The notes: generated by a model not told the origin, from the sequence alone. Positions 35,574-45,069 are shown, counted from the stretch's first letter. The stretch is DNA of 58,360 nucleotides from Comamonadaceae bacterium (GCA_027491035.1 JAIXWZ010000021.1:1-58360); one strand, 5' to 3'. Made by a program: numbers and translations.

Positions 35574-36875
35574 TCAAAACTTCAGGCTCCGTGGCAACCA
35601 GAGCGCAAGCTCTGGAAACAACATCACCGACAAGGTCGCTACAGAGAAGGCCAGCACCAGCCAGCCGACCCAAGGAATCGTTGATTCCATGCTGATACCC
35701 GCCATCCGACAGGCCACCAGTAAATTGACGGCCATGGGCGGCGTGAAGCCGCCCATGGCAATGGCCATCGTCAGCAACACCCCGAACCAGACCGGATCCC
35801 AGCCAAAGGCCTTCATCATGGGCACCAGCAGGGGCAGAAACACCAGAAAGATCGAGACGCCGTCGAGGATCATGCCGACCAGCAACAGCAGCAGCATGAC
35901 CAGGCACAAGGTTTCGAATGAGCTCAGCCCTAGGTTCCTGATGCCCGCAATCATCGGATCGGCCAGTCCGATGGCGTTGACACTGAGCGCAAAGATGCTG
36001 GCCAGTGCCATGACGATCATGATGATGGCCGATGACAAAGCAGCATCTCGAAAAATTTCCGGCAGTTGGCGCCAGGTCATGCTCCGATGAATAAATAGAC
36101 CCACGAACAAACCGTAGAAGACAGCCACCACTGCAGCCTCGGTCGGAGTGAACCATCCTGAGCGCATACCGCCAAGGATCACGACGGGTGCCACGAGACC
36201 CCATATGGCTTCACGCAAGCTAGGCCAGAAAGGTGGTCGTGGCATGGTGCTTTCATCACGACCAAATCCCTTGATCCGGCTGATCAGTACGGCGGGGATG
36301 ATCAGAGCCAATCCTGCCAAGACACCAGGGACCATGCCGGCAGCAAACAAAGCGGGGACACTGGCGTTAGGCACACTGATGCTGTAGACGACAAAGGCGA
36401 TCGAAGGCGGGATGAGGATGTCTGTAGCGGCCGCTGCGCCAACAATGCTGGCCGAAAACGGAGCCGGGTAACCTGCACGCGACATGGCTGCGATCATGAC
36501 CCCGCCAACTGCTGCTGCATTGGCAACCGCAGATCCGCTGATTCCTCCCAGGACCATCGCCACCGTGATTGCCACCAGGGGCAGCATGCCCGGACCGCGG
36601 CCCACACAGGCGACCGCAAAGTCAACCAGGCGACGCGCAATGCCAGATCGGTCGAAGATGGTGCCGACCAATACGAACATTGGCAAAGCCATCAAGGGAT
36701 ACGATGAAATCGACGCGACTGCATTCTGAGCAGCCGGCAGCAATCCAAACCAGGGCTGGTCTCCATTGATCAAAATCAGAGTGGCCATCCCTGCCGCAGC
36801 CATCGCCACCGCAACAGGCACGCCCAGCGCTGTACCCAGGATGAACAGACCGAATAACAGCCACCCGGCCAACAT
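35574..36875 (-). CDS. TRAP transporter large permease (DctM)
   Basis: A 433-residue protein with about twelve hydrophobic helices. Motifs include ALPMFVLVGTIFDRSGIARRLVDFA, GGISGSAVANAAAVGGVMI, and the C-terminal LVGMILDGVSIFLVFLPLLVPMMKAFG. The longer open frame overlaps dctQ; the ATG at 36875 overlaps the dctQ stop as TGATG and gives the normal family start. It is the ion-coupled translocation subunit in the inner membrane. Confidence 0.92.
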   Translation of the reverse strand: MLAGWLLFGLFILGTALGVPVAVAMAAAGMATLILINGDQPWFGLLPAAQNAVASISSYPLMALPMFVLVGTIFDRSGIARRLVDFAVACVGRGPGMLPLVAITVAMVLGGISGSAVANAAAVGGVMIAAMSRAGYPAPFSASIVGAAAATDILIPPSIAFVVYSISVPNASVPALFAAGMVPGVLAGLALIIPAVLISRIKGFGRDESTMPRPPFWPSLREAIWGLVAPVVILGGMRSGWFTPTEAAVVAVFYGLFVGLFIHRSMTWRQLPEIFRDAALSSAIIMIVMALASIFALSVNAIGLADPMIAGIRNLGLSSFETLCLVMLLLLLVGMILDGVSIFLVFLPLLVPMMKAFGWDPVWFGVLLTMAIAMGGFTPPMAVNLLVACRMAGISMESTIPWVGWLVLAFSVATLSVMLFPELALWLPRSLKF

Positions 36876-37384
36876 CAATCCTGCCCTCTTCTGCGCCAGC
36901 CGCCCCAGGCCGCACGCCAGGCCCCCAATGCGCATAAAAGTGCGACCGGTAGAGTCAGCCACCAGCGGGGAATATCGAGGCTGGACACCTTTTCCTGGTA
37001 CTCATATTCGCCCAGCGCTGTCTTCATCAAAAGCAACGCCAGAGTGGTCAGCACCACGGTGGTCAGCCACACCGACAGCTGTCGCAGTCGGCGCCTCGTT
37101 GCAGCGTCCTTGCTGCCATACAAGAATTCAACCCGGATGTGCTGGTCATGGAATGCCGCCGCCGCCGCACCCGCAAAAACCATCAGCAACATCAAAAAAA
37201 CCGAAACTTCTTCAGTCCATCCAATCGACACGTCGGAAACGTAGCGCAAGACGACGTTGGCGAAAGTGATCAAGGTCATCAGCGCAATCGCTGCCGTTGC
37301 CAGCACCTCCTCCAGCCGCCATGGACGCGCTTTGACCTCTGCGTCCTCAGCGGGCGTACGCTGGGAATCGTTCGACGAAATCAT
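36875..37384 (-). CDS. TRAP transporter small permease (DctQ)
   Basis: A 169-residue protein with four hydrophobic helices and the DctQ motif FANVVLRYVSDVSIGWTEEVSVFLM followed by DQHIRVEFL. It is the first gene of the TRAP-RraA-Hyu operon. The 155-bp gap to the LysR gene upstream presumably carries the operon promoter; I see no convincing -35/-10 pair there. Confidence 0.9.
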   Translation of the reverse strand: MISSNDSQRTPAEDAEVKARPWRLEEVLATAAIALMTLITFANVVLRYVSDVSIGWTEEVSVFLMLLMVFAGAAAAAFHDQHIRVEFLYGSKDAATRRRLRQLSVWLTTVVLTTLALLLMKTALGEYEYQEKVSSLDIPRWWLTLPVALLCALGAWRAAWGGWRRRGQD

Positions 37385-37539
37385 GAATTTCCAGATGGTG
37401 TCCTTGCATAGGTGGCCGGCCGTTGCCGTCCTCGCCCAAAGGAAGAATCCGGAGTATTCGAAGCCTACAGCTCCAAGTCAAATGAGAAATATTGGCTGGT
37501 TCAGTCCATTTTTTTTTGATAAACGGTCGCATTCCCCAT

Positions 37540-38472
37540 CTAAAAGCCAGATCGATCCTGCCATACAAGTTCCGGCGATGACTCCTGACAAAACTGCGCG
37601 CCCACCTCGATCAAAAGTTCAGACAGCAGGCGTTGGAGCCGATTCTGCGGATCGGACAGATACGACACCTGCAATTCGAGTGGCGGGAAGGCTGCATCGA
37701 CAGGGACCATCCTGAGGTTGCCCGCACGCAAATCTTCTTGCACCAGCACCGCAGGAATAATGGCCACGCCCAGACCATCCTTGGCCAGCCGAATCACGGT
37801 TGACAAAGAGGTTCCACAATACATCCTCCGCGGCCCACCGTGTGGCGCGAACAATGCTTCTGTGTGCGCGTGTGGCGTGGATCCCTGACTGAAGGTGAGG
37901 ATGGGGTACTGTGCCAACCCCGCCAAAGTCATGGTCCGATGACTCGAAATCAGTTGCGGCGAAGCCACCCAATGACAAGCCATCTGAAAAAGCCGTCGAT
38001 GGACCGCACCGGGTGTTGTCTGACCGACCAACGAGACGGCAAGGTCGATACCCCCCAAGGCCAGGCGCTGCATCAGGTTATGACTGGTGTCGGCCTGTAG
38101 ATCGAGTTCAATTTTGGGGTGTCGCGCTTGAATGGTGCGAAGAAAGGCAGAGAGAACGGCATTGGCCGCCGTATCGATGATGCCCAGCCTGACCCTGCCA
38201 CTGAAGGCATCAGTTCCTCGAATGGTGGATTCGAAATCACCTTCGAGTTGGAGCAGGCGTTCAGCGATCGGCAGGGCATCACGCCCCTGCTGGGTCAGCC
38301 GAATGCTGCGACCCTGGCGCTCCAAAAGACGCACACCCAGTTCGCTTTCAAGAGCCTGCATGCGGGCCGAAACCGCCGACAGGGTTGAATTCAAGCGCTC
38401 AGCTGTCTTGCTGAAACTCCCCAAGCGTGCAATCCAGACAAAAGTCTCAAGAAATCTGAGGTTCACAGGCAT
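37540..38472 (-). CDS. LysR-family transcriptional regulator
   Basis: A 310-residue LysR protein. The N-terminal helix-turn-helix is LRFLETFVWIARLGSFSKTAERLNSTLSAVSARMQALE (in parts), followed by the linker RLLERQGRSIRLTQQGRDAL. The C-terminal effector domain carries typical LysR blocks (GRVRLGIIDTAANAVL, TFSQGSTPH). It is encoded upstream of the TRAP/hydantoinase operon on the same strand, not divergent as is usual, and probably regulates it. Confidence 0.9.
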   Translation of the reverse strand: MPVNLRFLETFVWIARLGSFSKTAERLNSTLSAVSARMQALESELGVRLLERQGRSIRLTQQGRDALPIAERLLQLEGDFESTIRGTDAFSGRVRLGIIDTAANAVLSAFLRTIQARHPKIELDLQADTSHNLMQRLALGGIDLAVSLVGQTTPGAVHRRLFQMACHWVASPQLISSHRTMTLAGLAQYPILTFSQGSTPHAHTEALFAPHGGPRRMYCGTSLSTVIRLAKDGLGVAIIPAVLVQEDLRAGNLRMVPVDAAFPPLELQVSYLSDPQNRLQRLLSELLIEVGAQFCQESSPELVWQDRSGF

Positions 38473-38538
38473 CGGTCCAGGGTCGACGAAGGCAAAGTCT
38501 AACCTTTCAATGTCCCAGAAAGCGGGTAAAAACGCTCA

Positions 38539-38552
38539 TCACACGGGTGTGA
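38539..38552. promoter_or_regulatory. Dyad upstream of the LysR gene
   Basis: TCACAC-gg-GTGTGA is a near-perfect dyad 67 bp upstream of the LysR start in a 202-bp gap. It fits a regulator-binding site, possibly autoregulatory. Confidence 0.3.
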
Positions 38553-38674
38553 CCTGGCCCCCTATGCGCATCGGCTGTCAACGTACGCCCATAGCCGTTT
38601 GACCTGACCGGCAGTCTATCGGTAAACAATGCATGTTCCTTGCCCGGATAAAGCCTGACTGCGCAGCAAAGAGG

Positions 38675-39331
38675 TCACAACCCGAGCAAAGCCAAAGCCC
38701 GCTGGTACGAACCGGCCGGTTGGGTTACGTCGAACTGCACGGTCTGCCAGCCCAGATCAATGGCCCCCAGCACATTGCGGCTCTGGTCGTCCACAAACAC
38801 GCAGTCTGCAGGCGCGACCCCCAGCGCCTCGGTACACATTTCGTAGGCCCGGCGATCGGGTTTGAGGATGCCGGTGTAGCTTGCGTCGATGATCACGTCA
38901 AAATGTTGCAGCAAAGGCAGCCGATGGCGAAAGCTGGCCCCGTAAAACAGGTCCAATTCGTTGGACAGCACAGCCAGCTTGCAACCTGCCGCCTTGGCCT
39001 GCTGCACCGCCTCAATGGCTTCAGGGCGAATGACCGCCGCGACATCCGCACCTCGAGCGCGCTGCACAAAGGTCTGCATGTCCTGCCAGTCCTCGCCCAC
39101 CAGCGCCCCCACGCTGCGTGTGCGGGCCATCCAGTACTCACGCTCGCTGATGCGGTCAGCCTGCATGTCCTGCCACAAGGCATCAGTCTCTGGCGCAAAG
39201 GGCCCGCGCCAGGTCAGTGTGCCAGGGGGCAGGCCCAGCGCAGCCTCACTCAAGTCGTGTGTTTCAAACAGGGTGCGGCTGATGACACCGCCAAAGTCGA
39301 GCACCAGCGCTTTGGAAGATGGACCGGTCAT
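38675..39331 (-). CDS. HAD-superfamily hydrolase (subfamily IA)
   Basis: A 218-residue HAD hydrolase. Motif I is VLDFGGVISRT (nucleophile Asp12, with Gly in place of the second Asp), motif II is AVLSNEL, motif III is the Lys in ILKPDRRAYE, and motif IV is VFVDDQSRN. It is probably a phosphatase or dehalogenase on a small molecule. Its ATG overlaps the Tm-1-like gene stop as ATGA, so it is the last gene of the P450 operon. The substrate is unknown. Confidence 0.87.
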   Translation of the reverse strand: MTGPSSKALVLDFGGVISRTLFETHDLSEAALGLPPGTLTWRGPFAPETDALWQDMQADRISEREYWMARTRSVGALVGEDWQDMQTFVQRARGADVAAVIRPEAIEAVQQAKAAGCKLAVLSNELDLFYGASFRHRLPLLQHFDVIIDASYTGILKPDRRAYEMCTEALGVAPADCVFVDDQSRNVLGAIDLGWQTVQFDVTQPAGSYQRALALLGL

Positions 39332-40569
39332 GGGGCCGCTTTCTTCACCCACCCCCGCGCCAACCAGTCGTCAAAGACCTCGAGCACCTGCTCCACAAAG
39401 GCCGCATCATTGATGTGGGCGTCGATGCGCGAGACCTGGGCGGCGCCCCAGTCGCACTGGGCACATTCGTCCATCAAGGCAGCCAAGCCCTCGGGGTCGT
39501 GTAGCGGCGCACCGGGCCGGTCCCATTCTTCGATACCTTGAAGCGGCAGCAGCAGGTGCACCGGGCCACGCGCCTGACGCAGGCGCTGGGCCAACTCCCG
39601 GGCGAACTCGCGCCGCATGTTCGCGTCTATGCCCACCGAGGCGATCAGGCGGTTGTGGTCGTGCGAGGGCCGACCGGCAAAGCGCTCGGGCATCTGTCCC
39701 CAGGCGGGGTAGTCCACCAAATCAGTGGCGCCGGTGGCGACGATCATCGGCACGCCCTGGCGGCCCGCGCCCATCAGGCGATCTGGCCCGGCGCTGACCA
39801 CCGAGCCGCCCATCTGGTTGACCATCTCTTGCAGGCTGAAGTCCATCACGCAGGCGAACTGGCCTTGCGCGGCCAGCGATTCAAATGCCCGGCCTCCCAT
39901 GCCCGTGGTGTGGAAGACGGCCAGGTCAAACCCGCGCTTGTCCAATTCGGGCTGCAACTGCACCATGTATTTGAGGCAACTCGAGCCCAAAGACGTCATG
40001 CCCACCACGGGCCGCTCAAAACGCGGCACGCGCGCTACGCGGCAAGCCCCCACCACCGCGCCTGCGGCTTGGGCCAGGGCCGACTGGCACAGGCTGTTGA
40101 GGCCATACAGACCCCCGGCCCAGAGCACCATCATCAGATCGGGCGGCATGCGCTCGGGGGGCAGAAGGGGCGAAAACGCGACCGTCGACAGCACCACTTT
40201 GGGCACCCCCAGCGGTAAGCTGCTGGCCACGTCCAGCGCCAGATCGGTGCCCATCGTGCCACCCAGGACCAGCAAACCGTTGATCTGGCCTTCGCGGTGC
40301 ATCTGGGCAGTCAGCGCGCTGGCGCCTTGGGCCATCAAGGCCATGGCACTGTTTTCGTCGCCGCTGTCCATGACCTGCTGCAGCGTCACACCAGCCGCCT
40401 GCGCCACATCGGTGTTGGCGATATCCGGGATCAGACGCCCTTTGGCCAGCACGCCCACGTCCATGACCAGGGCCCGACCGCCAGCGGCCTGCACCTGCTC
40501 GCGCATGAAACCGATCTCGTCGCTCTTGGTGTCGACGGTGCCAACGATCAGGATGACAGGGCTCTTCAT
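39328..40569 (-). CDS. Tm-1-like ATP-binding / UPF0261 family protein
   Basis: A 413-residue protein of the UPF0261/Tm-1-like family. The N-terminal ATP-binding domain shows ILIVGTVDTKSDEIGFMREQ (in parts), an INGLLVLGGTMGTDLAL Gly-rich loop, and the second domain has RPVVGMTSLGSSCLKYM and FHTTGMGGRAFESLA. The family is widespread in bacteria, and the tomato Tm-1 protein shares the N-terminal domain. The biochemical role of bacterial members is not established to my knowledge. It overlaps the aminotransferase upstream and the HAD gene downstream by four bases each. Confidence 0.85.
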   Translation of the reverse strand: MKSPVILIVGTVDTKSDEIGFMREQVQAAGGRALVMDVGVLAKGRLIPDIANTDVAQAAGVTLQQVMDSGDENSAMALMAQGASALTAQMHREGQINGLLVLGGTMGTDLALDVASSLPLGVPKVVLSTVAFSPLLPPERMPPDLMMVLWAGGLYGLNSLCQSALAQAAGAVVGACRVARVPRFERPVVGMTSLGSSCLKYMVQLQPELDKRGFDLAVFHTTGMGGRAFESLAAQGQFACVMDFSLQEMVNQMGGSVVSAGPDRLMGAGRQGVPMIVATGATDLVDYPAWGQMPERFAGRPSHDHNRLIASVGIDANMRREFARELAQRLRQARGPVHLLLPLQGIEEWDRPGAPLHDPEGLAALMDECAQCDWGAAQVSRIDAHINDAAFVEQVLEVFDDWLARGWVKKAAP

Positions 40570-41930
40570 GCGCGGCCCTCCTGGACGGCGGCAAAGGCGG
40601 CTTCGAGTACACCACACATAAGATCGATCTCTTCGCGGGTGATGATCAGGGGCGGCGACAAGATCAGGTTGGGGCCGGAGATGCGCACCATCAAACCCGC
40701 CTTGTAGGCAGCCTTGGCGACCCGCGCGGGCACGTCGCTGCTGCGGGTCATGGGGGTGCGCTGGGCCTTGTCGCTCACCATCTCGATGCCCAGCATCAGG
40801 CCCACGCCACGCACATCACCCACAAAGCTGCAGGTATCGGCCAGCTTGCGCAAGCGGGTCTGCAGGTGCGCGCCCACACGGGCGGCGTTGCCCGGAATGT
40901 CCAGCGCCTCGATCTGGTCGAGCGTGGCCAGCGCCGCCGCTGCTGCGACAGGGTGAGCGCTGTAGGTGTAACCGTGCGAGACCGAGGCCGTGCCGGTGGT
41001 GTCGGCATCGAACACATCGGCAATGCGGCGGTTGATGGCTGTGGCCCCCAGCGGGATGTAACCCGACGAAATGCCCTTGGCCAGGCACCACATGTCGGCA
41101 TTCACACCCCACAGGCGCGTGCCGAACAGTTCGCCGCTGCGGCCAAAGCCGGTCACCACCTCATCGGCGATCAAGAGCACACCGTACTTGTCACAAATCT
41201 GGCGCACCAGCGGCCAGTAATTGGGCGGCGGCACGATCACCCCGCCCGCGCCCTGCACGGGCTCGGCGATGAAGGCCGCCACCGTGTCCGGCCCCTGGAA
41301 CACGATTTCGCGCTCCAGCATTTCGGCGCAAATCTCGCCCAAGCGAACCGGGTCATCGGTGTAGGGGTTGTGGTACGCCCAGGGCGTGTCGATGTGAAAG
41401 CAGCCGGGCAGCAGCGGCTCGTAGGCACGGCGGAAATTGGTGTTGCCGTTGACGCTCATGCCGCCAAAGTGCACGCCGTGGTAGCCCTGGCGCAGGCTGA
41501 TGAACTTGAAGCGGTCGGCCTGGCCCTTGAGTTTCCAATACTGGCGAGCCACCTTCAACGCGCCTTCCACCGCGTCAGAGCCGCCGTTGGAAAACATCAC
41601 GGTGGCCACGTCTTCAGGCTGCATCATCTGTACCAAGCGTTTGGACAACTCGATCGCCCGCACATGGGTGGTGCCGCGAAACACGTTGTAAAACGGCAGC
41701 TCGTCCATCTGCGCCACGATGGCGTCGCGCACGGGACGGTTGCTGTGGCCCAGGTTGCAGGCCCACAACCCCCCCACGCCGTCGAGCATCTTGTGGCCGT
41801 CCACGTCCCAGATCCAGCAACCCTCGCCTTTGGCGATGATGTCGGGCGTGGATTTCTTCATCGCCCCCGGGTGGGCCATGGGGTGCCACAGGTACTGCGC
41901 GTTGTCGGCCTTGAGTTGCTCGTTGGTCAT
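40566..41930 (-). CDS. Class III (omega-amino acid) aminotransferase
   Basis: A 454-residue fold type I PLP enzyme. Visible are the FSNGGSDAVEGALKVARQYW phosphate-site region, D256-E257 in LLIADEVVTGFGRSG, and the PLP Lys285 in CLAKGISSGY. The family includes omega-amino acid:pyruvate, GABA and taurine transaminases. I chose the ATG at 41930 (MTNEQLKADN); a GTG at 41951 would overlap the ALDH stop as GTGA. It would convert an omega-amino acid, such as that released from a gamma-glutamyl conjugate, into an aldehyde or keto acid. Confidence 0.9.
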   Translation of the reverse strand: MTNEQLKADNAQYLWHPMAHPGAMKKSTPDIIAKGEGCWIWDVDGHKMLDGVGGLWACNLGHSNRPVRDAIVAQMDELPFYNVFRGTTHVRAIELSKRLVQMMQPEDVATVMFSNGGSDAVEGALKVARQYWKLKGQADRFKFISLRQGYHGVHFGGMSVNGNTNFRRAYEPLLPGCFHIDTPWAYHNPYTDDPVRLGEICAEMLEREIVFQGPDTVAAFIAEPVQGAGGVIVPPPNYWPLVRQICDKYGVLLIADEVVTGFGRSGELFGTRLWGVNADMWCLAKGISSGYIPLGATAINRRIADVFDADTTGTASVSHGYTYSAHPVAAAAALATLDQIEALDIPGNAARVGAHLQTRLRKLADTCSFVGDVRGVGLMLGIEMVSDKAQRTPMTRSSDVPARVAKAAYKAGLMVRISGPNLILSPPLIITREEIDLMCGVLEAAFAAVQEGRA

Positions 41931-41947
41931 GTCGCGTGCTTTCAAAA

Positions 41948-43432
41948 TCACAACTGAATCCAGGCCGTTTTCAGGTCCAGGTATTTATCCAGGGCGTGCA
42001 TCGACTTGTCGTGCCCGTTTCCCGACTGGCGCACCCCGCCCAATGGCACGGTGATGTCGGGCCCGCCATAGGTGTTGACGTGCACCACCCCGGCCTTGAT
42101 GGCACGTACCATGCGGTGGGCGCGCGAGAGGTTGCCCGTCCACACCGCCGACGCCAGGCCATAAGTCGAATCGTTGGCCAGACGCACCGCCTGTGCTTCA
42201 TCGTCAAAGGGCAGCACGGCCAGCACAGGACCAAAAATCTCGTCACGGGCCAGCTGCATGTCGGGCGTCACACCATCAAACAAGGCCGGCGCCATGTAGC
42301 TGCCACCCGCCACTGGCTGCAGCGCCTGGCCACCCACGCGCAAGCGGGCGCCCTGCTGCTGCGCGGCCTGAACCGCCGCCAGGTTTTTAGCCAGTTGCCT
42401 GGCGCTGCTGACCGCGCCAATTTCAGTCGTCACATCGAGCGGGTCGCCCACACGCAGCTTGGCCGCGATCTCTTGCAGGCGGTCGACAAATTCGTCATGT
42501 ACCGAGCGTTGCACCAGAAGGCGCGAGCCCGCCACGCACACCTGACCACTGTTGCGGTAAATGCCCATGGCCGAGACTTTGGCCGCCTGGGCCAGGTCGG
42601 GCGCATCGTCAAACACGATGTTGGGCGACTTGCCGCCGAGCTCGAGGTAGACCCGTTTGAGGTTGGACTCGGCCGAGGCCTTGAGCAGCAGCCGCCCCAC
42701 CGGGCCGGAGCCGGTAAAGGTCAAGATATCCACATCCATGTGCCGCGCCAACGCCTCGCCCGTGTGGGCACCGGTGCCGGTGACCACATTGAGCACCCCG
42801 GGTGGCAAGCCCGCCTCCAGGCACAGCTGGGCCAAGCGCAGCAAAGACAGCGAGGCGTCTTCGGACGGTTTGAGCACGACCGAGTTGCCCGCAGCCAAAG
42901 CAGGCGCAATCTTCCAGGCGCCGATCATCAACGGAAAGTTCCAGGGTACGATGACCGCGACCACGCCGACCGGCTCTTTGTGCACCAGGCCCAGGGTGCC
43001 CTCAGGCGTGGGGGCGATCTCGCCGTTGACCTTGTCCACGCACTCGGCGTAGTAGCGGAAAGTGCCCGCTGCGCTGCCCGGCTCGGCCTTCCAGGCCATG
43101 GCGATTTCGGTGCCGTTGTCACGCACCCCCAGCACCGCCAGCTCGGCATGGTGCGCCTCGATTCGGTCGGCAATGCGGTGCAGCACCTTCTTGCGCTCGG
43201 CCGGTGCCATGCGTGACCACACACCCTGCTCGAAACTGCGACGGGCCGCCTGCACGGCGCGCTCCACATCCACGGCGCCGGCAGAGGCCATGCTGCACAG
43301 CGTCTGGCCGTCGATGGGCGAGACCACGGGCAGCGTCTGGCCCGAGGCAGCAGCAATCCACTGTCCGCCGATCAGCAGCCCCTGGTCGGGAATGGGCAGG
43401 TGGCGCAGGGCGTCTATCTGCTCTTGTTTCAT
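41948..43432 (-). CDS. NAD(P)-dependent aldehyde dehydrogenase (PuuC-like)
   Basis: A 494-residue aldehyde dehydrogenase of normal length. It has PWNFP (Asn165), the general base Glu264 in LELGGKSP, and the nucleophile Cys299 in NSGQVCVAG. The TFTGSGPVG nucleotide loop is near residue 240. It resembles the gamma-glutamyl-gamma-aminobutyraldehyde and betaine aldehyde dehydrogenase group. It should oxidise the aldehyde formed after amine oxidation by the operon P450. It follows the ferredoxin gene by 9 bases. Confidence 0.92.
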   Translation of the reverse strand: MKQEQIDALRHLPIPDQGLLIGGQWIAAASGQTLPVVSPIDGQTLCSMASAGAVDVERAVQAARRSFEQGVWSRMAPAERKKVLHRIADRIEAHHAELAVLGVRDNGTEIAMAWKAEPGSAAGTFRYYAECVDKVNGEIAPTPEGTLGLVHKEPVGVVAVIVPWNFPLMIGAWKIAPALAAGNSVVLKPSEDASLSLLRLAQLCLEAGLPPGVLNVVTGTGAHTGEALARHMDVDILTFTGSGPVGRLLLKASAESNLKRVYLELGGKSPNIVFDDAPDLAQAAKVSAMGIYRNSGQVCVAGSRLLVQRSVHDEFVDRLQEIAAKLRVGDPLDVTTEIGAVSSARQLAKNLAAVQAAQQQGARLRVGGQALQPVAGGSYMAPALFDGVTPDMQLARDEIFGPVLAVLPFDDEAQAVRLANDSTYGLASAVWTGNLSRAHRMVRAIKAGVVHVNTYGGPDITVPLGGVRQSGNGHDKSMHALDKYLDLKTAWIQL

Positions 43433-43441
43433 GGGCCGCTT

Positions 43442-43756
43442 TCAGTTGGGCACATGCAACACGATGCCGTCCAGCGCAGCACAGGCGACCAGTTGGCAGC
43501 TCAGGCGGCTGCCACTTTTGCGAGGGGCACTGACGATGTCGAGCATGGCGTTTTCGACCTCGTCCTTCGGCGGGCAGGCGGCCAGCCAGGCTTCGTCGAC
43601 GTAAACATGACAGGTGGCACAGGACAGGCAGCCACCGCATTCGCCTGCGATGCCGGCAATGCCGTTCATCTGGGCGGCGTCCATCAGGTTGGTGCCGTCG
43701 TTCACGTCATCGCTCACGCGATCGCCGTTGCTCATGAGCCAGTGAACTCGGGGCAT
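43442..43756 (-). CDS. 2Fe-2S ferredoxin, putidaredoxin type
   Basis: A 104-residue ferredoxin with the C-x5-C-x2-C...C cluster ligands at Cys40, Cys46, Cys49 and Cys87 (one extra Cys at 43). This is the adrenodoxin/putidaredoxin class that feeds electrons to bacterial cytochromes P450. A P450 gene lies two genes upstream in the same operon, so it is the likely redox partner. No ferredoxin reductase is encoded in the window. It lies 20 bases after the glutamine-synthetase-like gene. Confidence 0.93.
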   Translation of the reverse strand: MPRVHWLMSNGDRVSDDVNDGTNLMDAAQMNGIAGIAGECGGCLSCATCHVYVDEAWLAACPPKDEVENAMLDIVSAPRKSGSRLSCQLVACAALDGIVLHVPN

Positions 43757-43776
43757 GGTTCGGTCTTTCAGGAATC

Positions 43777-45069
43777 TCAGATGAATCGGATGTAGTAATC
43801 GCGCAGCGCGTCGCCTTCCAGACCTGCGGTGCGTCCGATCTCGTGGCGCTTGATGCCCACATGGTTGGCCACCAGGCCTTCGCCCAACGCTTGCGTGAGC
43901 GCCGTATCGGCCTCGAGCGCGTCCAGCGCACCTGCCAAGGTGTCCGGCACGCTGTGGGTGGCGTCCTTGTTTTCCAGGCAGTCACCGGTCTCTGCGGGCT
44001 GCAGCGTGTACCCGTTGATCACGCCCAATCGCGCGGCCTGCAGCACGGCGGCGGTGTGGGTGTAGGGGTTAGCAGCGGCATCGCCCATGCGGTGCTCGAT
44101 GCGCGCGCCCGGGCCGCCTTCAGCCGATAGGCGCACCGTGACGCCCCGGTGGTCTACAGCCCAGTTTTGCCAAAAGCCCGAGAGGCTGGCCGGTTGCAGG
44201 CGCTGGTAGGAATTGGCGCTGGGCGCCAGCAGGCCCGCTAGCGCCCGGTGGTGCTCCATCAAGCCGGCGGTGCAGGCCAGCGTCAAAGGATTGAACTGGC
44301 TGGCGTCGTGCCCACCCGAGATCGCGTTGTGACCCTGTGCGTCGCGCAGGCTGAAGTTGATGTGCACCCCGCTGCCTCCCACCGTCAGGATGGGCTTGGG
44401 CATGAAGGTCAGCACGATGCCGTGCTGGAAAGCGACCTCACGTGCCAAGAGGCGGAATAAAAAGATGTCGTCCACGGCCTTGACGGCGCGGTCATAGGTC
44501 AATGTGAACTCGAACTGCGGCGCATCGTATTCGGTATTCATGCTGTCGATGCGAAAGCCCGCGGCCGTGGCTTTTTCCCAAAGCGCGTCGGTGAAGCCCC
44601 TCGGGTCGGAGAATGGACCGGTTGAATACACATGGGCCGCAGGCGTGTCATAGGGCTTGAGCGAGCCATCGGGCTCGATCTGGAAGGCAAAGGCTTCGAG
44701 CTCAATGCCCACCATCGGGTCGTAGCCCATGGCCTGCCAGTCGGCCACTGCGCGCTTCAAGGCGCTGCGCCCGCACATGGGCAGGGGCGTGCCATCGTTG
44801 GCCTTGAGGTCGCCAATAGCCACCTGGGTGAACGGCTGCCAGCCGGGACGGATGTCTTCGGCGGTGTAGGCCGCTTCCATGTCGGGCAGGCCTTCCATGA
44901 CCATGGCGCCAGGCACGGGGATCAGCTCTTTCTCATAGGTCACGCCAAAGGTGCCGCGGCAAAAGCGGGCACCGCCGCCTTGCCCGGGTTGGAGCGTGAC
45001 GTATTTGCCTCGCGCAATGGCCAGGTGGTCGCAAAACAGCACCCGCAGGCGTTCTTGGACATTCGACAT
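43777..45069 (-). CDS. Glutamine synthetase-like gamma-glutamyl amine ligase
   Basis: A 430-residue member of the glutamine synthetase family. The ATG at 45069 has an AAGGGA site. The catalytic barrel shows VGIELEAFAF, NTEYDAPQFEF, GSGVHINFSLRD and RIEHRMGDAAANPY, covering the metal-binding Glu and His residues. The length and the changed glutamate loop resemble PuuA-type and anilide-type ligases more than housekeeping GlnA. It would join glutamate through its gamma-carboxyl to an amine using ATP. Neighbours are a class I amidotransferase, a P450, a ferredoxin, an ALDH and an aminotransferase, as in an amine-degradation route. Confidence 0.85.
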   Translation of the reverse strand: MSNVQERLRVLFCDHLAIARGKYVTLQPGQGGGARFCRGTFGVTYEKELIPVPGAMVMEGLPDMEAAYTAEDIRPGWQPFTQVAIGDLKANDGTPLPMCGRSALKRAVADWQAMGYDPMVGIELEAFAFQIEPDGSLKPYDTPAAHVYSTGPFSDPRGFTDALWEKATAAGFRIDSMNTEYDAPQFEFTLTYDRAVKAVDDIFLFRLLAREVAFQHGIVLTFMPKPILTVGGSGVHINFSLRDAQGHNAISGGHDASQFNPLTLACTAGLMEHHRALAGLLAPSANSYQRLQPASLSGFWQNWAVDHRGVTVRLSAEGGPGARIEHRMGDAAANPYTHTAAVLQAARLGVINGYTLQPAETGDCLENKDATHSVPDTLAGALDALEADTALTQALGEGLVANHVGIKRHEIGRTAGLEGDALRDYYIRFI

